The position numbers were made by a program, and so were the translations under genes. The notes under the pieces are model-generated. The model had not been told where the DNA came from. It did not search any database and worked only from the letters and a program-made list of their open reading frames with translations. Shown piece after piece: positions 20,121-29,621 of a stretch of DNA of 64,000 bases (positions are counted from its first letter, which is position 1; each line of letters begins with the position of its first letter). The stretch is from Bog-756 sp963745955 (GTDB lineage: Bacteria > Actinomycetota > Acidimicrobiia > Acidimicrobiales > RAAP-2). The stretch spans positions 248,001-312,000 of the forward strand of contig CAVUZI010000008.1 in the NCBI GenBank assembly GCA_963745955.1, given 5' to 3'.

Positions 20121-21604
20121 GGGCGCGGATCACTCACCGTAGGTTCCGTTCCGACCGCAGGCGGGTCGGAATCCTCCCCCGGTGAGGGCCCCCGGCCCCC
20201 GGACCTGATCGGGAGCGTGGGGGCCAGTGGCCCGAACGATCGCCACCGCACGCACCCGGCCCAGACGCCTGCCCCGTAGGCCACGTCGTCGGCGATGGAT
20301 GCCAGTGTCCACCGGACCGGATCGAGGTCGGGACGGCGTCGCCACCATTCGACCAACGCCGGCGCGAGAAGCAGCAGTGCCGCGGCACGCCTGCCGCGGA
20401 GCAGGGCCGCCACCAACACCGGGGCGGCCAGCATCGTGGCGGCTCGCCCCGCTCCCACCACCGTCCACGCCGTCGCCTCTGCACTCCAGCGAACGCAGAT
20501 CGAGGCGGGGACGCCGCGGTCACGGACCCGCCGGGCCAGGAGGGCGGCCGACGCCAACACGACCACGGCGGCGGTACGACGTCGGCCGGTCAGGAGGGCA
20601 ACGGCGGCCGCTGTCGGCCAGGGCCGGAGCTCCACCGGGGACAGCCGGCCCGGGTGCCGCTTCGACAGCGGACCGGCCGACGTGCCGTACCGGAAGCGCC
20701 GGGCCAACGTCCGGGGCCACGTCGACGGCTCCTCGTGGAACACGGTCGCCGACGGCTCGTACCGGACGTGCCAGCCGCGGTCGACCAGGCGCCACACCAG
20801 GTCCACGTCCTCGCCCACCCGGAGGGCGGGGTCGAAGCCCGCGGCCAGCGCCTCCCGCCGCGCCACCAGGGCCGCGGTGGGCACGTAGCGGACCGCCTTG
20901 TCCGGGCCGACCTCGCCCGGCTCCGGTCCCATGTCGAGGGCGGAGTGCGCGTCGGCGAACCGTGTCAGCACGCGCCGGGCGGCCTTCCCGCCGGAGTGAT
21001 CGGGTCGGACCCGCGGAGCGATCGCGCCGAGGTCGGGATCGTCGAACATCCAGACCAGGTGTCCGAGCCACCCGTCGGTCACCCTGCAGTCGCTGTCCAC
21101 GAAGGCCACCAGATCGGTGCCCACCACCTCCAGTGCCTGGTTGCGCGCCGCCGCCGGACCCCCGTTGGTCGTCCGGCGGATCAACCGGGCCCCGTGGCGC
21201 CGGCACACCCGGACCACCGCGTCCGGGTCATCGGACCCATCGTCGACCACCACCACCGCCACCCCCGCCCCCAGCGAACCGAGGCAACGGTCGAGTGACG
21301 GGCCGGCGTTGTGCACCGGCACCACCACGGTCAGGCCCACGCCGCGGTCCGGCCCGCCGTCCCCGGTGGGCGTCACCGTCGTCGACCACGGGTGGGCCAT
21401 CCCGGCATCGACCAGCTGACGGCCGAGCCGCCGGGAGCTGTCGCCGGCCGGTTCTCCGGCCAGCAACGAGGACAGCGCGGTCACACCCCCGGCCGTCAGC
21501 GTGATCAGCCGCCCGGGATGTCCGCCGACCAGGACGGTGCCGTTCCGGAAGGTCCGCACCGACCGGTCGAGCACCAGTCCGAATCCCTCCGGCAGCGGGG
21601 TCAC
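20117..21604 (-). CDS. mftF: mycofactocin glycosyltransferase MftF
   Basis: MftF adds beta-1,4-glucose units to premycofactocin. The roughly 495-residue protein has an N-terminal domain with GFGLVLDRSVRTFRNGTVLVGG, then a GT2 domain (LTVVVPVHNAGPSLDRCL, VVVDDGSDD, FVDSDCRVTDGWL, GEDVDLVWRLVDRGW) and C-terminal hydrophobic segments that suggest membrane association. GTG 21604 overlaps the upstream SDR stop as GTGA, which decides the start. It is the last gene of the operon that begins with mftA. Frame is intact. Confidence 0.93.
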   Translation of the reverse strand: MTPLPEGFGLVLDRSVRTFRNGTVLVGGHPGRLITLTAGGVTALSSLLAGEPAGDSSRRLGRQLVDAGMAHPWSTTVTPTGDGGPDRGVGLTVVVPVHNAGPSLDRCLGSLGAGVAVVVVDDGSDDPDAVVRVCRRHGARLIRRTTNGGPAAARNQALEVVGTDLVAFVDSDCRVTDGWLGHLVWMFDDPDLGAIAPRVRPDHSGGKAARRVLTRFADAHSALDMGPEPGEVGPDKAVRYVPTAALVARREALAAGFDPALRVGEDVDLVWRLVDRGWHVRYEPSATVFHEEPSTWPRTLARRFRYGTSAGPLSKRHPGRLSPVELRPWPTAAAVALLTGRRRTAAVVVLASAALLARRVRDRGVPASICVRWSAEATAWTVVGAGRAATMLAAPVLVAALLRGRRAAALLLLAPALVEWWRRRPDLDPVRWTLASIADDVAYGAGVWAGCVRWRSFGPLAPTLPIRSGGRGPSPGEDSDPPAVGTEPTVSDPRP

Positions 21605-22421
21605 AACGAGAGACCGCCGTCCACCGGGATCACCGCCCCGGTCAGGGCCCCGCTGTCCATCCCGGCCAGCCACACCAATGCCGCCGCCACCTCCTCGGGG
21701 GCGAGCAGGCGGCCGACCGGTTGCTGGTCGGCAAACGATCGGGTGTCGTCGAGGCCGTAGAGGCGGGCACTCTCGTCCAGCATGGCGGTGGCCGTCGAGC
21801 CCGGGCTGACCGCGTTGGCGGTGATCCCGGTGCCGGCGAGCTCGGCGGCCAGGCCCCGGACCAGTCCGGCCACCCCCGCCTTGGCCGCGCCGTAGGCGGC
21901 CAGCCTGGGCAGACCCCGGGTGGCCGCGGCCGAGGCGACGGCGAGGAACCGGCCCTGGCGGGGGGCGGGGCGACGGAGCAGTGCGGGGATGCCGACCCGG
22001 GCCGCGGTGATCGGGCCACCCAGGTCCACCCCGAGCACGGCGCCCAGCTGATCACCGGGCATCTCCCACAGCGGCACGCCCCCGGCGATGACCCCGGCCA
22101 CCGCCACCATGGCATCGAGTCCGCCGAACCGGTCCTCGGCCATCGGACACGGCCTGGCCCAGTGCCTCGGGATCGGTGGTGTCGGCCACCCGGGCCACCA
22201 CCCGGTCGGTCCCGTGGGCGCCGGATGCATCGGGCCGGGAGGGCCAGGGCCGAGGCCACCACCGCGTCGAGCTGGGCCCGGGTGCCCATGGGGTAGGGGA
22301 GCCGCGGGTCGTCCCCGGCCCGGTCCACGGCCACCACCGACCAGCCGGCCGCGGCCAGCGCCCGGACGGTGGCCGCACCGATGCCGCGCGCCGCCCCCGT
22401 CACCACTGCCACCCTGTTCAT
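21601..22421 (-). CDS. SDR-family oxidoreductase in the mycofactocin operon; frameshifted
   Basis: A short-chain dehydrogenase of about 270 residues, probably carrying a tightly held nicotinamide cofactor that exchanges electrons with mycofactocin. VAVVTGAARGIGAATVRAL is the TGxxxGxG motif, AYGAAKAG the catalytic YxxxK and ITANAVSPGSTATAM the usual next motif. MVAVAGVIAGG corresponds to NNAG but lacks the Asn pair (VAGV). Two frame changes near 22140-22245 break the reading frame. The start is ATG 22421; an in-frame ATG at 22451 would overlap mftE. It ends in GTGA overlap with mftF. It fits annotated mycofactocin-associated SDRs. Confidence 0.8.
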
Positions 22422-22455
22422 CGGCCCACCACCCTGTTCATCCCTGTTCATCGGC

Positions 22456-23152
22456 TCACCTGCATCGTCGGGTCGTCTCCATGCCTCGGGCCACACCGAT
22501 GAGCTCGTCGACGGCGCCGGCCAGCAGCCGGTGCCCCTCCTCGGGGGTGGCACCGGCCGGGTCGCCGAGGACCCCGTTCGCGCTCACGGCCCGCACCCCC
22601 CGCCGGCGGAGGATGGGGAGCAGCGTGCCGATGGGTCGCCGGTCGCCGGCCTCGGCCCGGTCGAGGTGCACCCGCTCGGGCGCGACGGCCAGCATCACAG
22701 AGGTCTCGGTCCGGCCGGCGTGCAGGTCGCCGGGCCAGCTCGGGGACCATGCCACGACGGGGTGGCCCTCGGTCCCGAGCCGGGCCACGGCCCGGGCCAC
22801 GGGTACGGCATTGCCGCCGTGGGTCGACACCAGGATGAGGGCGGTGAAGTCGACTGCGGCCGATCGGCCCAGCTCGACGAGGACGAGCTCCGCGGCGTCG
22901 CGCCCCGATGGACAGGGTTCCGGGAAAGTCCTGGTGTTCGCCGCTCGATCCGTAGGCCAGCGGCGGGGCCACCAGCAGGTGGCCGTGGCGCCGGGCGGCC
23001 GCGTCGGCCACGGCCACCGCGATGTCGGTATCGGTGGTGAGCGGAAGATGAGGTCCGTGCTGCTCGGTCGAGCCCACCGGGAGGAGGAGCGTCCGGCCCG
23101 ATCCGGCGCGCCGGGCCACCTCCGGCCAGGTCAACCCCTCGAGCCGGTTCAC
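22456..23152 (-). CDS. mftE: mycofactocin peptidase MftE (creatininase family); one frameshift
   Basis: MftE removes the modified C-terminal Val-Tyr unit from the MftA peptide to release AHDP. GSTEQHGPHLPLTTDTDIA and GEHQDFPGTLSIG give the metal ligands Glu, His and Asp of creatininase-type amidohydrolases, and STHGGNAVPVARA is the conserved HGGN motif. A one-base insertion in a G run near 22920 separates the first 90 residues from the rest; length is 1 modulo 3, as expected. GTG 23152 overlaps the upstream ETF-beta stop as GTGA. Confidence 0.9.
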
Positions 23153-24112
23153 GGTCCGACCTCGGCCGCGGTACCGTCCGGATCCGGCGGCCGGTCGAGG
23201 TAGCCGTGGCGCACCAGGAAGCCGACCAGCACGTCGGCCGCCTCGACGCTCCCCACCGGCCCGACGACGGTCGGCGGATCGTGGGAAACCAGTGCGCCGG
23301 TCAGGGCCAGCAGCCGGAGCCGCGGATCGGCCCCCTCGGGACCCGGCAGTACCCGGGCCCGGGGCGTGAAGGCCCGGCTCGGGCCCACCTGGACCGGACC
23401 CCGCCCGCCCGCGGTTTCGACCGTCTCGGGGGGCCGAATGTTCTCCACCGGGACCGTCATCCCCTCCGCGGCCAGGGCGCCGGCCAGGGAGGCCCGCCGC
23501 AACCGGGTCCCGGCCCCTTCCACCGAGCACACGGCGGGGAGTGGCACCCGCAGCTGCTCGCGCCAGCCGCCGTCGAGCCGGCGCTCGGCCGCCAGCACCC
23601 CGTCGCCGGCCGGGCCCGCTTCGAGCGCCACCAGTCCGAGGGCCTGTGCCGCGCCCAGCTCGTGAGCGAGGAATGCGGGGAGGGCACCGGTGCCCCGATC
23701 GACCGAGCGGTCGCCGCAGAGCACCAGGGAAGGCTCGACCCCATGGTCTGATGGCGGCGGCCAGCGTGCGGGCCAGCTCGTGCTCGTCGGCCCCCAATTC
23801 CCGCGCGTACCCGTGCTCGATCCCGAAGTCGGGCGTCGGGATCCGCAACACCGAGGCGCCGAGGGCGGCCACGTCGCGCAGCACCGGCTCGACCGTGTCG
23901 GGCCCGGCGGCCACGGCCAACAGCCGGCCCGACCACGCGTCGCGGATGCGCAGCGCGTGCTCGAGTGCGGCCTGGTCGGCGGCGGAGAGGCCGATGCCCC
24001 ACGCGTCCCGGCGCACCGAACCGGTGAGCGGATCGACCTCCGGCCGCAGGTCGGTGATCCTGAGGCAGGCCACCACCAGGGGGCTGTCCCGGTCGCCCAC
24101 CGGTGCACTCAT
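23149..24112 (-). CDS. mycofactocin-associated electron transfer flavoprotein, beta-type subunit; one frameshift
   Basis: EtfB-like subunit that would bind AMP or FAD and pair with the EtfA-like product two genes upstream. VVACLRITDLRPEVDPLTG aligns with the EtfB N terminus, AWGIGLSAADQAALEHALRI with its NEyD-type region, and SLVLCGDRSVDRGTGALPAFLAHELG with the G-x-G-P nucleotide loop. The C terminus is divergent. A one-base insertion near 23745 shifts the frame; length is 1 modulo 3. ATG 24112 overlaps the ferredoxin stop as ATGA. Its place between mftE and fixX argues for a role in mycofactocin redox cycling. Confidence 0.85.
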
Positions 24113-24447
24113 CCGTGGTGGAAGACGACGCCGTGACCGCCGTCGGGATAGGTCCAGGTGATGGCGCCCTCCTCGTTGCAGACCATGTAGCAGGTCCCGC
24201 ACTCGAAGCACTCCTCGTAGTTGAAGAGGATGCCCCCGTCGGAGGTGGGTGCGAACAGGTCGGCCGGGCACGCGGTCACACAGGCCCGGGTGGTGCACGA
24301 GCGGCAGACGTCGGAGTCGACGGTGATGTGGGCCCGCTCGCCGACCCGGAAGTCCACCGTGGCCATGCGGTCCTCGAAGGAGACGCCGCGCCAGCGCTCG
24401 CCGCCGCGCTCGACGGCGCCCCCGCCGACCTCGTCGGGCGGGCTCAT
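24109..24447 (-). CDS. FixX-like ferredoxin
   Basis: A 112-residue iron-sulfur protein of the FixX/ETF-QO ferredoxin type. CRSCTTRACVTACP and CFECGTCYMVC supply the cysteines for the cluster, and YEECFECGTC followed by ITWTYPDGGHGV is the characteristic FixX signature. It should pass electrons between the FixC-like flavoprotein and quinone. ATG 24447 overlaps the fixC stop as ATGA and its own stop overlaps etfB. Confidence 0.9.
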   Translation of the reverse strand: MSPPDEVGGGAVERGGERWRGVSFEDRMATVDFRVGERAHITVDSDVCRSCTTRACVTACPADLFAPTSDGGILFNYEECFECGTCYMVCNEEGAITWTYPDGGHGVVFHHG

Positions 24448-25769
24448 CCGAAGATCCTCAGGCCCCGCAGGGTGTCGGCGGCCAGCTCGCGCAGCTTGAC
24501 GCCGTGTCTGGCCGCCGCGGCTCGGGTGAGCCGGAGACCGCCCGGCTTGGGAGTGGGATTGGTCACGGTGAACATCCCGTCGGCGATGTCGCAGAGGAGC
24601 CCGGGGTAACGGCGCTGGACCCGATCGGACAGCACCAGGGCCGGAGCCTTGCGCAGCCGCTTGTGGTCGGCCAGGACGAACTGCCGCTCGAGGTCGGCGC
24701 GGTACGAGGCCAGGCCGCGGGCCGAGCAGTCCCCTGCGGCCATGGCGCGGTCGGCCGCCCGGCCGGCCGCGTACCCCGATCCGATGGCGAAGTTGACTCC
24801 TTCCAGCCACATGCCGGCGGCCAGGGTCATGGCCGCGGCGTCGCCGGCGATGACCATGCCGTCGGTGGCCAGGGCGGGCATGGTGTCGTATCCGCCTTCG
24901 GGGATGAGGTGGGCCGCATACTCACGGAGGGTGGAGCCGCGCAGGTAGGGAGCGATCGAGGGATGGTCCTTGAGGTCGGCGATGAGCGCCTCGGGGCGGA
25001 TGCCGGACGCGGCCAGGTGGGGGAGCGACACGACCACGCCCACGCTCACCGTGGCCGCGTTGGTGTAGAGGAAGCCGCCTCCGGGCACGTCGCCGGTGCA
25101 GCCCAGCATCTCGATGTCCACCCCCTCGTGTCCCTGCACCCCGAAGCGCTCGTTGATCGTCTCCGGAGGGAGATCGAGCACCTCCTTCACACCGAGGGTG
25201 TGATGGGAGGCCTCGGCGCGCGCCATCAGGCCGGCCTCCTTGGCCAGGAAGGAGTTCACCCCGTCACAGGCGATGACCACCCTGGCCCGGAGCTCCGCGC
25301 CGTCCCGGTCGGTGCGGACGCCCACCACCCGGCCGCGCCCGTCCGTCACCAGACCGAGGGCCACGGTGGAGGTCAGCAACCGGGCCCCGGCGTCGGTGGC
25401 CTTGGCCGCCAGCCACGAGTCGAAGTGCGAGCGCACGGTGGTCATGCCGTTGAAGGGCGCGGTACCCCAGGCCTCCGACCGGTAGTCGATGGACAGGGAC
25501 TGGGTCCCGGTCATCATGAGGGTCGACCGCCGGACCACCCACCGCTCGACCGGCACCTCCTCCCACCACCCGGGGACGATGGCGTCGAGCACCCGCCCGT
25601 AGACGACGCCGCCGTAGACGTTCTTCGATCCGGGGAACGGGCCGCGCTCGACCATGACCACCGACCGGCCGGCCCGGGCCAGCGCCAGGGCGGCGGCGGA
25701 CCCGGCCGGACCGGCTCCCACCACGACGGCATCGAAGGAGGCCGCATCGTCCGGGCGGTCCTCAGACAT
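24444..25769 (-). CDS. FixC-like ETF:quinone oxidoreductase flavoprotein
   Basis: 441 residues. The FAD-binding GAGPAGSAAALALARAGRSVVMVERG is at residues 17-42, GVVYGRVLDAIVPGW follows as in FixC, VVIACDGVNSFLAKEAGL is the second dinucleotide motif, and GDAAAMTLAAGMWLEGVNFAIGSG the C-terminal FAD motif. With FixX it resembles bacterial electron-transfer-flavoprotein:quinone oxidoreductase, with the iron-sulfur part on a separate chain. It overlaps etfA by 8 bp and fixX by 4 bp. Inferred job: oxidise the ETF reduced by mycofactocin enzymes and reduce menaquinone. Confidence 0.9.
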   Translation of the reverse strand: MSEDRPDDAASFDAVVVGAGPAGSAAALALARAGRSVVMVERGPFPGSKNVYGGVVYGRVLDAIVPGWWEEVPVERWVVRRSTLMMTGTQSLSIDYRSEAWGTAPFNGMTTVRSHFDSWLAAKATDAGARLLTSTVALGLVTDGRGRVVGVRTDRDGAELRARVVIACDGVNSFLAKEAGLMARAEASHHTLGVKEVLDLPPETINERFGVQGHEGVDIEMLGCTGDVPGGGFLYTNAATVSVGVVVSLPHLAASGIRPEALIADLKDHPSIAPYLRGSTLREYAAHLIPEGGYDTMPALATDGMVIAGDAAAMTLAAGMWLEGVNFAIGSGYAAGRAADRAMAAGDCSARGLASYRADLERQFVLADHKRLRKAPALVLSDRVQRRYPGLLCDIADGMFTVTNPTPKPGGLRLTRAAAARHGVKLRELAADTLRGLRIFG

Positions 25770-26793
25770 GGCCCACCCCGAAGCGACGGCCCAGCTCGAC
25801 CAGCAGGGCCTGGGCGTCCGTGACCAGCCCGAGGTCGGCCATGGTCGTCATCGGCGCCGACGGGTCGGTGTTGACGCTCACGATGTGCCGGGGAGCCCCG
25901 ATCCCGCCCACGTGCTGTGCCGCCCCCGACACCCCGAGGGCGATGTAGAGGTCGGGATCGATGGTCACCCCGGTGGTGCCGATCTGACGCTCGTAGCCCG
26001 TCCACCCGGCGTCGGTGGCCACCCGGGTGGCACCGGCCGACCCCCCGATGGCTGCCGCCACCTGCACCAGCAGCTCGAACACCTCGGTGGCTCGGTGGTC
26101 GTCGCAGCCCGCCACCAGCCCGGCACCTCCGGCCATGACCCGGGTGGCGTCGGCCAGGTCCATCGTGTGCACGTCCGGCTCGAGGACGGCGGTGACCTCC
26201 GGGTCGGGCGGCCCGGGCCGTGCGCCACCCGGGTCCGGTGCCAGGCCCACCAGCTCGTCCACCGTGCACCCGCTGTCCGGCGGGTGCACGGTGCGACCCC
26301 CGGGGACCAGGGTGACCACCGCGGGCCCGTCCACCTCGACCGGCACCAGGACCCGGTCGTCGAGTCGGGACACCGTGGCCCACACCTGGTACCCGCCGTG
26401 CGGGCCGGGCCGGCAGCCGGTGCTCACGGCATGGGCCACCAGATGGCGGCCCAGCGAGGCGGCCAGGCGCGGGGCGAGGTCACGCCCGTCGGGCGACGCC
26501 GGCATGATCACCAGCGGCACATGGTCGAGCACCGGGGCCAGCCGGAGGGCCAGGGAGGCGGGCCGCAGGCCCACGCCGGTCTCGGCCCATCGGACCCGAC
26601 GGGCGCCCACCAGGGCACGGGCCCCGGCCTCCGACCCCGATCCGACCACGACGGCCGCACCCCCGGCTTCGGCCACCGCGTCGTCGGCTCCGCCCGGCAG
26701 CCGGCCGTCGCGCACCACCACCACGGCCAGTGCCTCCGCGGCGGGGCCGTCGCCGCCCGGGCCCGGCACGGGGTCACCACCGGTGGCGCTCAC
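25762..26793 (-). CDS. mycofactocin-associated electron transfer flavoprotein, alpha-type subunit
   Basis: About 343 residues. The C-terminal FAD domain is clear: VMAGGAGLVAGCDDHRATEVFELL, GATRVATDAGWTGYERQIGTTG, LYIALGVSGAAQHVGGIG and VSVNTDPSAPMTTMADLGLV match EtfA motifs in order. The N-terminal half is divergent and Ala/Gly-rich. GTG 26793 overlaps the OYE stop (TGTGAG), which fixes the start. The position next to an OYE-family flavoprotein suggests the ETF accepts electrons from it. Confidence 0.88.
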   Translation of the reverse strand: MSATGGDPVPGPGGDGPAAEALAVVVVRDGRLPGGADDAVAEAGGAAVVVGSGSEAGARALVGARRVRWAETGVGLRPASLALRLAPVLDHVPLVIMPASPDGRDLAPRLAASLGRHLVAHAVSTGCRPGPHGGYQVWATVSRLDDRVLVPVEVDGPAVVTLVPGGRTVHPPDSGCTVDELVGLAPDPGGARPGPPDPEVTAVLEPDVHTMDLADATRVMAGGAGLVAGCDDHRATEVFELLVQVAAAIGGSAGATRVATDAGWTGYERQIGTTGVTIDPDLYIALGVSGAAQHVGGIGAPRHIVSVNTDPSAPMTTMADLGLVTDAQALLVELGRRFGVGHV

Positions 26794-28775
26794 AGCGACA
26801 CCGCCACCCGGTGGCCTTCGATCACGGCGGCATGCGCGCGCCGGGGAGCCAGGCAGTCGCCGATGCGGTACACCGGGAAGGGGCCGTCCCTGAGGGCCCG
26901 CCACAGGTCGTCCTCGGGCTCCTGGTGCACGGAGCAGACCACCCAGTCGCACACGAGTTGGTGATCGGTGCCGGTCGGGTGGTGCTGCAGGCTGAGCACG
27001 ACCGGACCTGCCCCGTCGCCGGCAACGGCACCGTCCGGGTCCGGGTGCACGCCCATGGGCACCAGGTCGACCCGCTGCCCGATCCCCTTGGCGTGGGCCT
27101 TCACGTTCCACGTCTCCATGTCCAGGGTGATGCCGAGGTCCTGGGCCACCACCATCCCGTTGGTCACGATGTCCACCTGGCAGCCCCGGTCGGCCAGCAG
27201 CTCGGCGGTCGAGGTGGCCTGGTGGAACCCGAGCTCGTCGACCACGACCACCCGGCCCGCGGGATCGGCCCTGCCCTCGAGGACGTCGCGGACGTCGACC
27301 ACCCGGGGGTTGTCTCCGGCCCACCACGGCCGGGCCGGCCGGGCCCCGGTGGCCACGATCACCGCGTCGGGGTGGACGGCCTCGACCTCGGCCCGGGTGG
27401 CCGTGGTCGAGGTGACCAGGTCCACGCCCAGACGCCGTGCGGCCACCACGAGGTTGCGGGTGATGTCGAGGAACTCCGCCCGGCTGGGGACGGTCGCGGC
27501 CACCTGCACCTGGCCGCCGAGGCGGTCGCGCCGCTCGAACAGGGTCACCCGGTGCCCCCGCTCGGCCGCCGACACCGCGGCCTGCAGCCCGCCGGGCCCG
27601 CCGCCGACCACCACCACCTTCCGGCGGCGGCCGGGTGCCGCGAGCATGGTCGACTCGCGGCCGGTCCTCGGGTTCTCGATACAGCCGAGCCAGCGGTTGA
27701 GGCCCATCCGACCGACGCACTCCTGGTTGCAGGAGAGGCAGGTGCGGATGTCGGTGGCGTGGCCCGAACGGGCCTTGGCCGCGAAGTCGGGATCGGCGAT
27801 CTGGCCCCGGACCACGCCGACCAGGTCGCAGAGCCCGTCGTCGAGGGCGCGGTCGGCCTGTCTCGGGTCCTTGAACCGGCCCACCCCGACGACCGGCACG
27901 CCGACCGCGGCCCGTATGGCGCTCGGGATGAACATGGCGTACCCGGGCGGGATCTGCATGCTGGCCTCGATCATGTACAAGGTGGCGGTGGCCACGCCGA
28001 TCGACGTGTTGATGTAGTCGACCCGACCGGTGGCGTCGACCAGCCGGGCCACGGCCACCGCATCCCCGATGTCGGTGCCGCCCTCGATGAGCTCGTCCCC
28101 GCACAGGCGCACCCCGAGGGCCCGGCCGCCGCCGATGACCTCACGCACCGCCTCGACGATCTCCAGCAGGAGGCGTGAGCGGTTGACCAACGTGCCCCCG
28201 TACTCGTCGGTCCGCCGGTTGGTGGCCGGGGAGAGGAACCCGCGCACGATCGACGAGTGGGAGCACTGCAGCTCGACCCCGTCGAAACCGCCTTCGACGC
28301 AGTGTCCGGCCACGGTGGCGTACCCGTCGACGATCTCTGCGATCTCGTGGAGCTCGACCGCCTTCGGCACCTCGCGGAACAGGGGGTCGGCGACCGGGCT
28401 CGGCGCCCACACCGGCAGGCGTGAGTACATGCTCGAGGCCTGGCCGCCGTTGTGGTTGATCTGGGCGAAGACGGGGACGTCGTGGGCGTGGACCCGCTCG
28501 GTGATCCGCTTGTACCCGCCGATGACCTCGGGGTTGAACCCGTGGATGAGCTTCTCGTAGGGCCAGTCGGTCGGGTGGGTCGAATGCTCCTCGGTGATGA
28601 TGAGGCCGGCACCCCCGGCCGCCCTGGCCCCGTAGTAGGCCGCGTGCTGCTCGGTGGGGAGACCGTCGGCGGCGTAGTTGGTCAGGTGGGCCGAGAAGAC
28701 GATCCGGTTGGGGACGGTGACCGGCCCGATGCGCAGGGGGGTGAACAGGTGGCGGTAGCCGGTGCCTGCGCTCAT
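26790..28775 (-). CDS. mycofactocin-system FadH/OYE-family oxidoreductase (copy 1)
   Basis: 661 residues, the three-domain layout of 2,4-dienoyl-CoA reductase: an N-terminal FMN barrel (FTPLRIGPVTVPNRIVFSAH; active region SHSSIVRGFLSPATNRRTDEYGG with the catalytic-position His), a 4Fe-4S motif CLSCNQECVGRMGLNRWLGC near residue 340, then FAD and NAD(P)-type Rossmann domains (VVVVGGGPGGLQAAVSAAERG). Reaction unknown; it could couple mycofactocin or NADPH to a substrate or to the ETF. Its stop overlaps the etfA start, and 15 bases separate it from the SDR. Confidence 0.9.
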   Translation of the reverse strand: MSAGTGYRHLFTPLRIGPVTVPNRIVFSAHLTNYAADGLPTEQHAAYYGARAAGGAGLIITEEHSTHPTDWPYEKLIHGFNPEVIGGYKRITERVHAHDVPVFAQINHNGGQASSMYSRLPVWAPSPVADPLFREVPKAVELHEIAEIVDGYATVAGHCVEGGFDGVELQCSHSSIVRGFLSPATNRRTDEYGGTLVNRSRLLLEIVEAVREVIGGGRALGVRLCGDELIEGGTDIGDAVAVARLVDATGRVDYINTSIGVATATLYMIEASMQIPPGYAMFIPSAIRAAVGVPVVGVGRFKDPRQADRALDDGLCDLVGVVRGQIADPDFAAKARSGHATDIRTCLSCNQECVGRMGLNRWLGCIENPRTGRESTMLAAPGRRRKVVVVGGGPGGLQAAVSAAERGHRVTLFERRDRLGGQVQVAATVPSRAEFLDITRNLVVAARRLGVDLVTSTTATRAEVEAVHPDAVIVATGARPARPWWAGDNPRVVDVRDVLEGRADPAGRVVVVDELGFHQATSTAELLADRGCQVDIVTNGMVVAQDLGITLDMETWNVKAHAKGIGQRVDLVPMGVHPDPDGAVAGDGAGPVVLSLQHHPTGTDHQLVCDWVVCSVHQEPEDDLWRALRDGPFPVYRIGDCLAPRRAHAAVIEGHRVAVSL

Positions 28776-28790
28776 CGACCCGTCCGGCGC

Positions 28791-29621
28791 TCAGCGGGCC
28801 GACGAGCCGGCATCGACGGTCAGGGTGAGGCCGGTCACGTACCGTGACTCCTCGGACGAGAGATACAGCACCGCCTCGCTCACGTCACCGGGGGCGATGA
28901 CGTCCACGGGCAGTGAATTGAGGAAGATCGAGCCGGTGTCCGGGCTGGCCGCGATGCGCTCGGTCAGTCCGGACAGTCCCACCAGCATGGGGGTGTCGAC
29001 GCCGGTGGGGTGGACGGAGTTGACCCGGATGCCCTGGGCGGCGAGCTCGTTGGCCAGCGTGCGCATGACCCCGACCATCCCGTGCTTGGAGGCCACGTAC
29101 GGGGCCAGGAACGGCTGGCCCTTGAGCCCGGCGACCGAGCTGATGAGGACGACCGAACCGCCGCCCGACCCGATCAGGTGGGGGATGGCGGCCACACAGG
29201 TGTTCCACGTCCCCGTCAGGTTGATCCCGATCACCGTGTCCCAGACGGCGGCGGTGAGCTCGTCCCAGCGCTGGATGGTGCAGACCCCGGCGTTGGCCAC
29301 GACGATGTCGAGCCGGCCGAGCAGGTCGACGCCGGCGCCCACCGCGGCCGACAGGGCCTCGGCATCCCGCACGTCGACCACGGCCGTGACCATGCGGGCC
29401 CCGGTCTCGGTCACCAGCCGGACGGTCTCGTCGAGGTCGGCCGGCGTGGCCAGCGGGTAGGGGATCGCCTCGAGATCGCCGCAGAGGTCGATCCCGATGA
29501 TGTCGGCCCCCTCGCCGGCCAGCCGCAGGGCGTGGCTCCGGCCCTGGCCGCGGGCCGCGCCGGTGATCAGCGCCACCTTTCCCGCCACCCGGCCCGGGGG
29601 CGCCGTCGGCCCGGCGCTCAC
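28791..29621 (-). CDS. mycofactocin-coupled SDR-family oxidoreductase
   Basis: 276 residues. VALITGAARGQGRSHALRL is the form of TGxxxGxG typical of mycofactocin-coupled SDRs, and the insertion after strand 2 (DLCGDLEAIPYPLATPADLDETVRLV) is the family hallmark linked to non-exchangeable NAD. NAGVCT, YVASKHG and IRVNSVHPTGVDTPM complete the SDR set; the Ser is in VLISSVAGL. It should oxidise an alcohol, leaving reduced cofactor to be reoxidised by mycofactocin. GTG 29621 overlaps the OYE2 stop as GTGA. Confidence 0.9.
   Translation of the reverse strand: MSAGPTAPPGRVAGKVALITGAARGQGRSHALRLAGEGADIIGIDLCGDLEAIPYPLATPADLDETVRLVTETGARMVTAVVDVRDAEALSAAVGAGVDLLGRLDIVVANAGVCTIQRWDELTAAVWDTVIGINLTGTWNTCVAAIPHLIGSGGGSVVLISSVAGLKGQPFLAPYVASKHGMVGVMRTLANELAAQGIRVNSVHPTGVDTPMLVGLSGLTERIAASPDTGSIFLNSLPVDVIAPGDVSEAVLYLSSEESRYVTGLTLTVDAGSSAR

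Noticed and set aside
20227..21504. Long plus-strand frame opposite mftF
   Set aside because: Translation is Arg/Pro/Ala-rich low complexity, typical of the antisense of high-GC genes; mftF motifs are unambiguous.
22448..24298. A single 616-residue protein covering mftE and the ETF beta subunit
   Set aside because: It is a composite made by frameshifts; the true gene ends and starts show GTGA and ATGA overlaps at 23149-23152 and 24109-24112.
25762..28104. Long frame running from the ETF alpha gene into the OYE gene
   Set aside because: The upstream part is an Arg/Gly/Pro-rich shadow of the OYE gene; the ETF gene starts at GTG 26793 as judged from the overlap.
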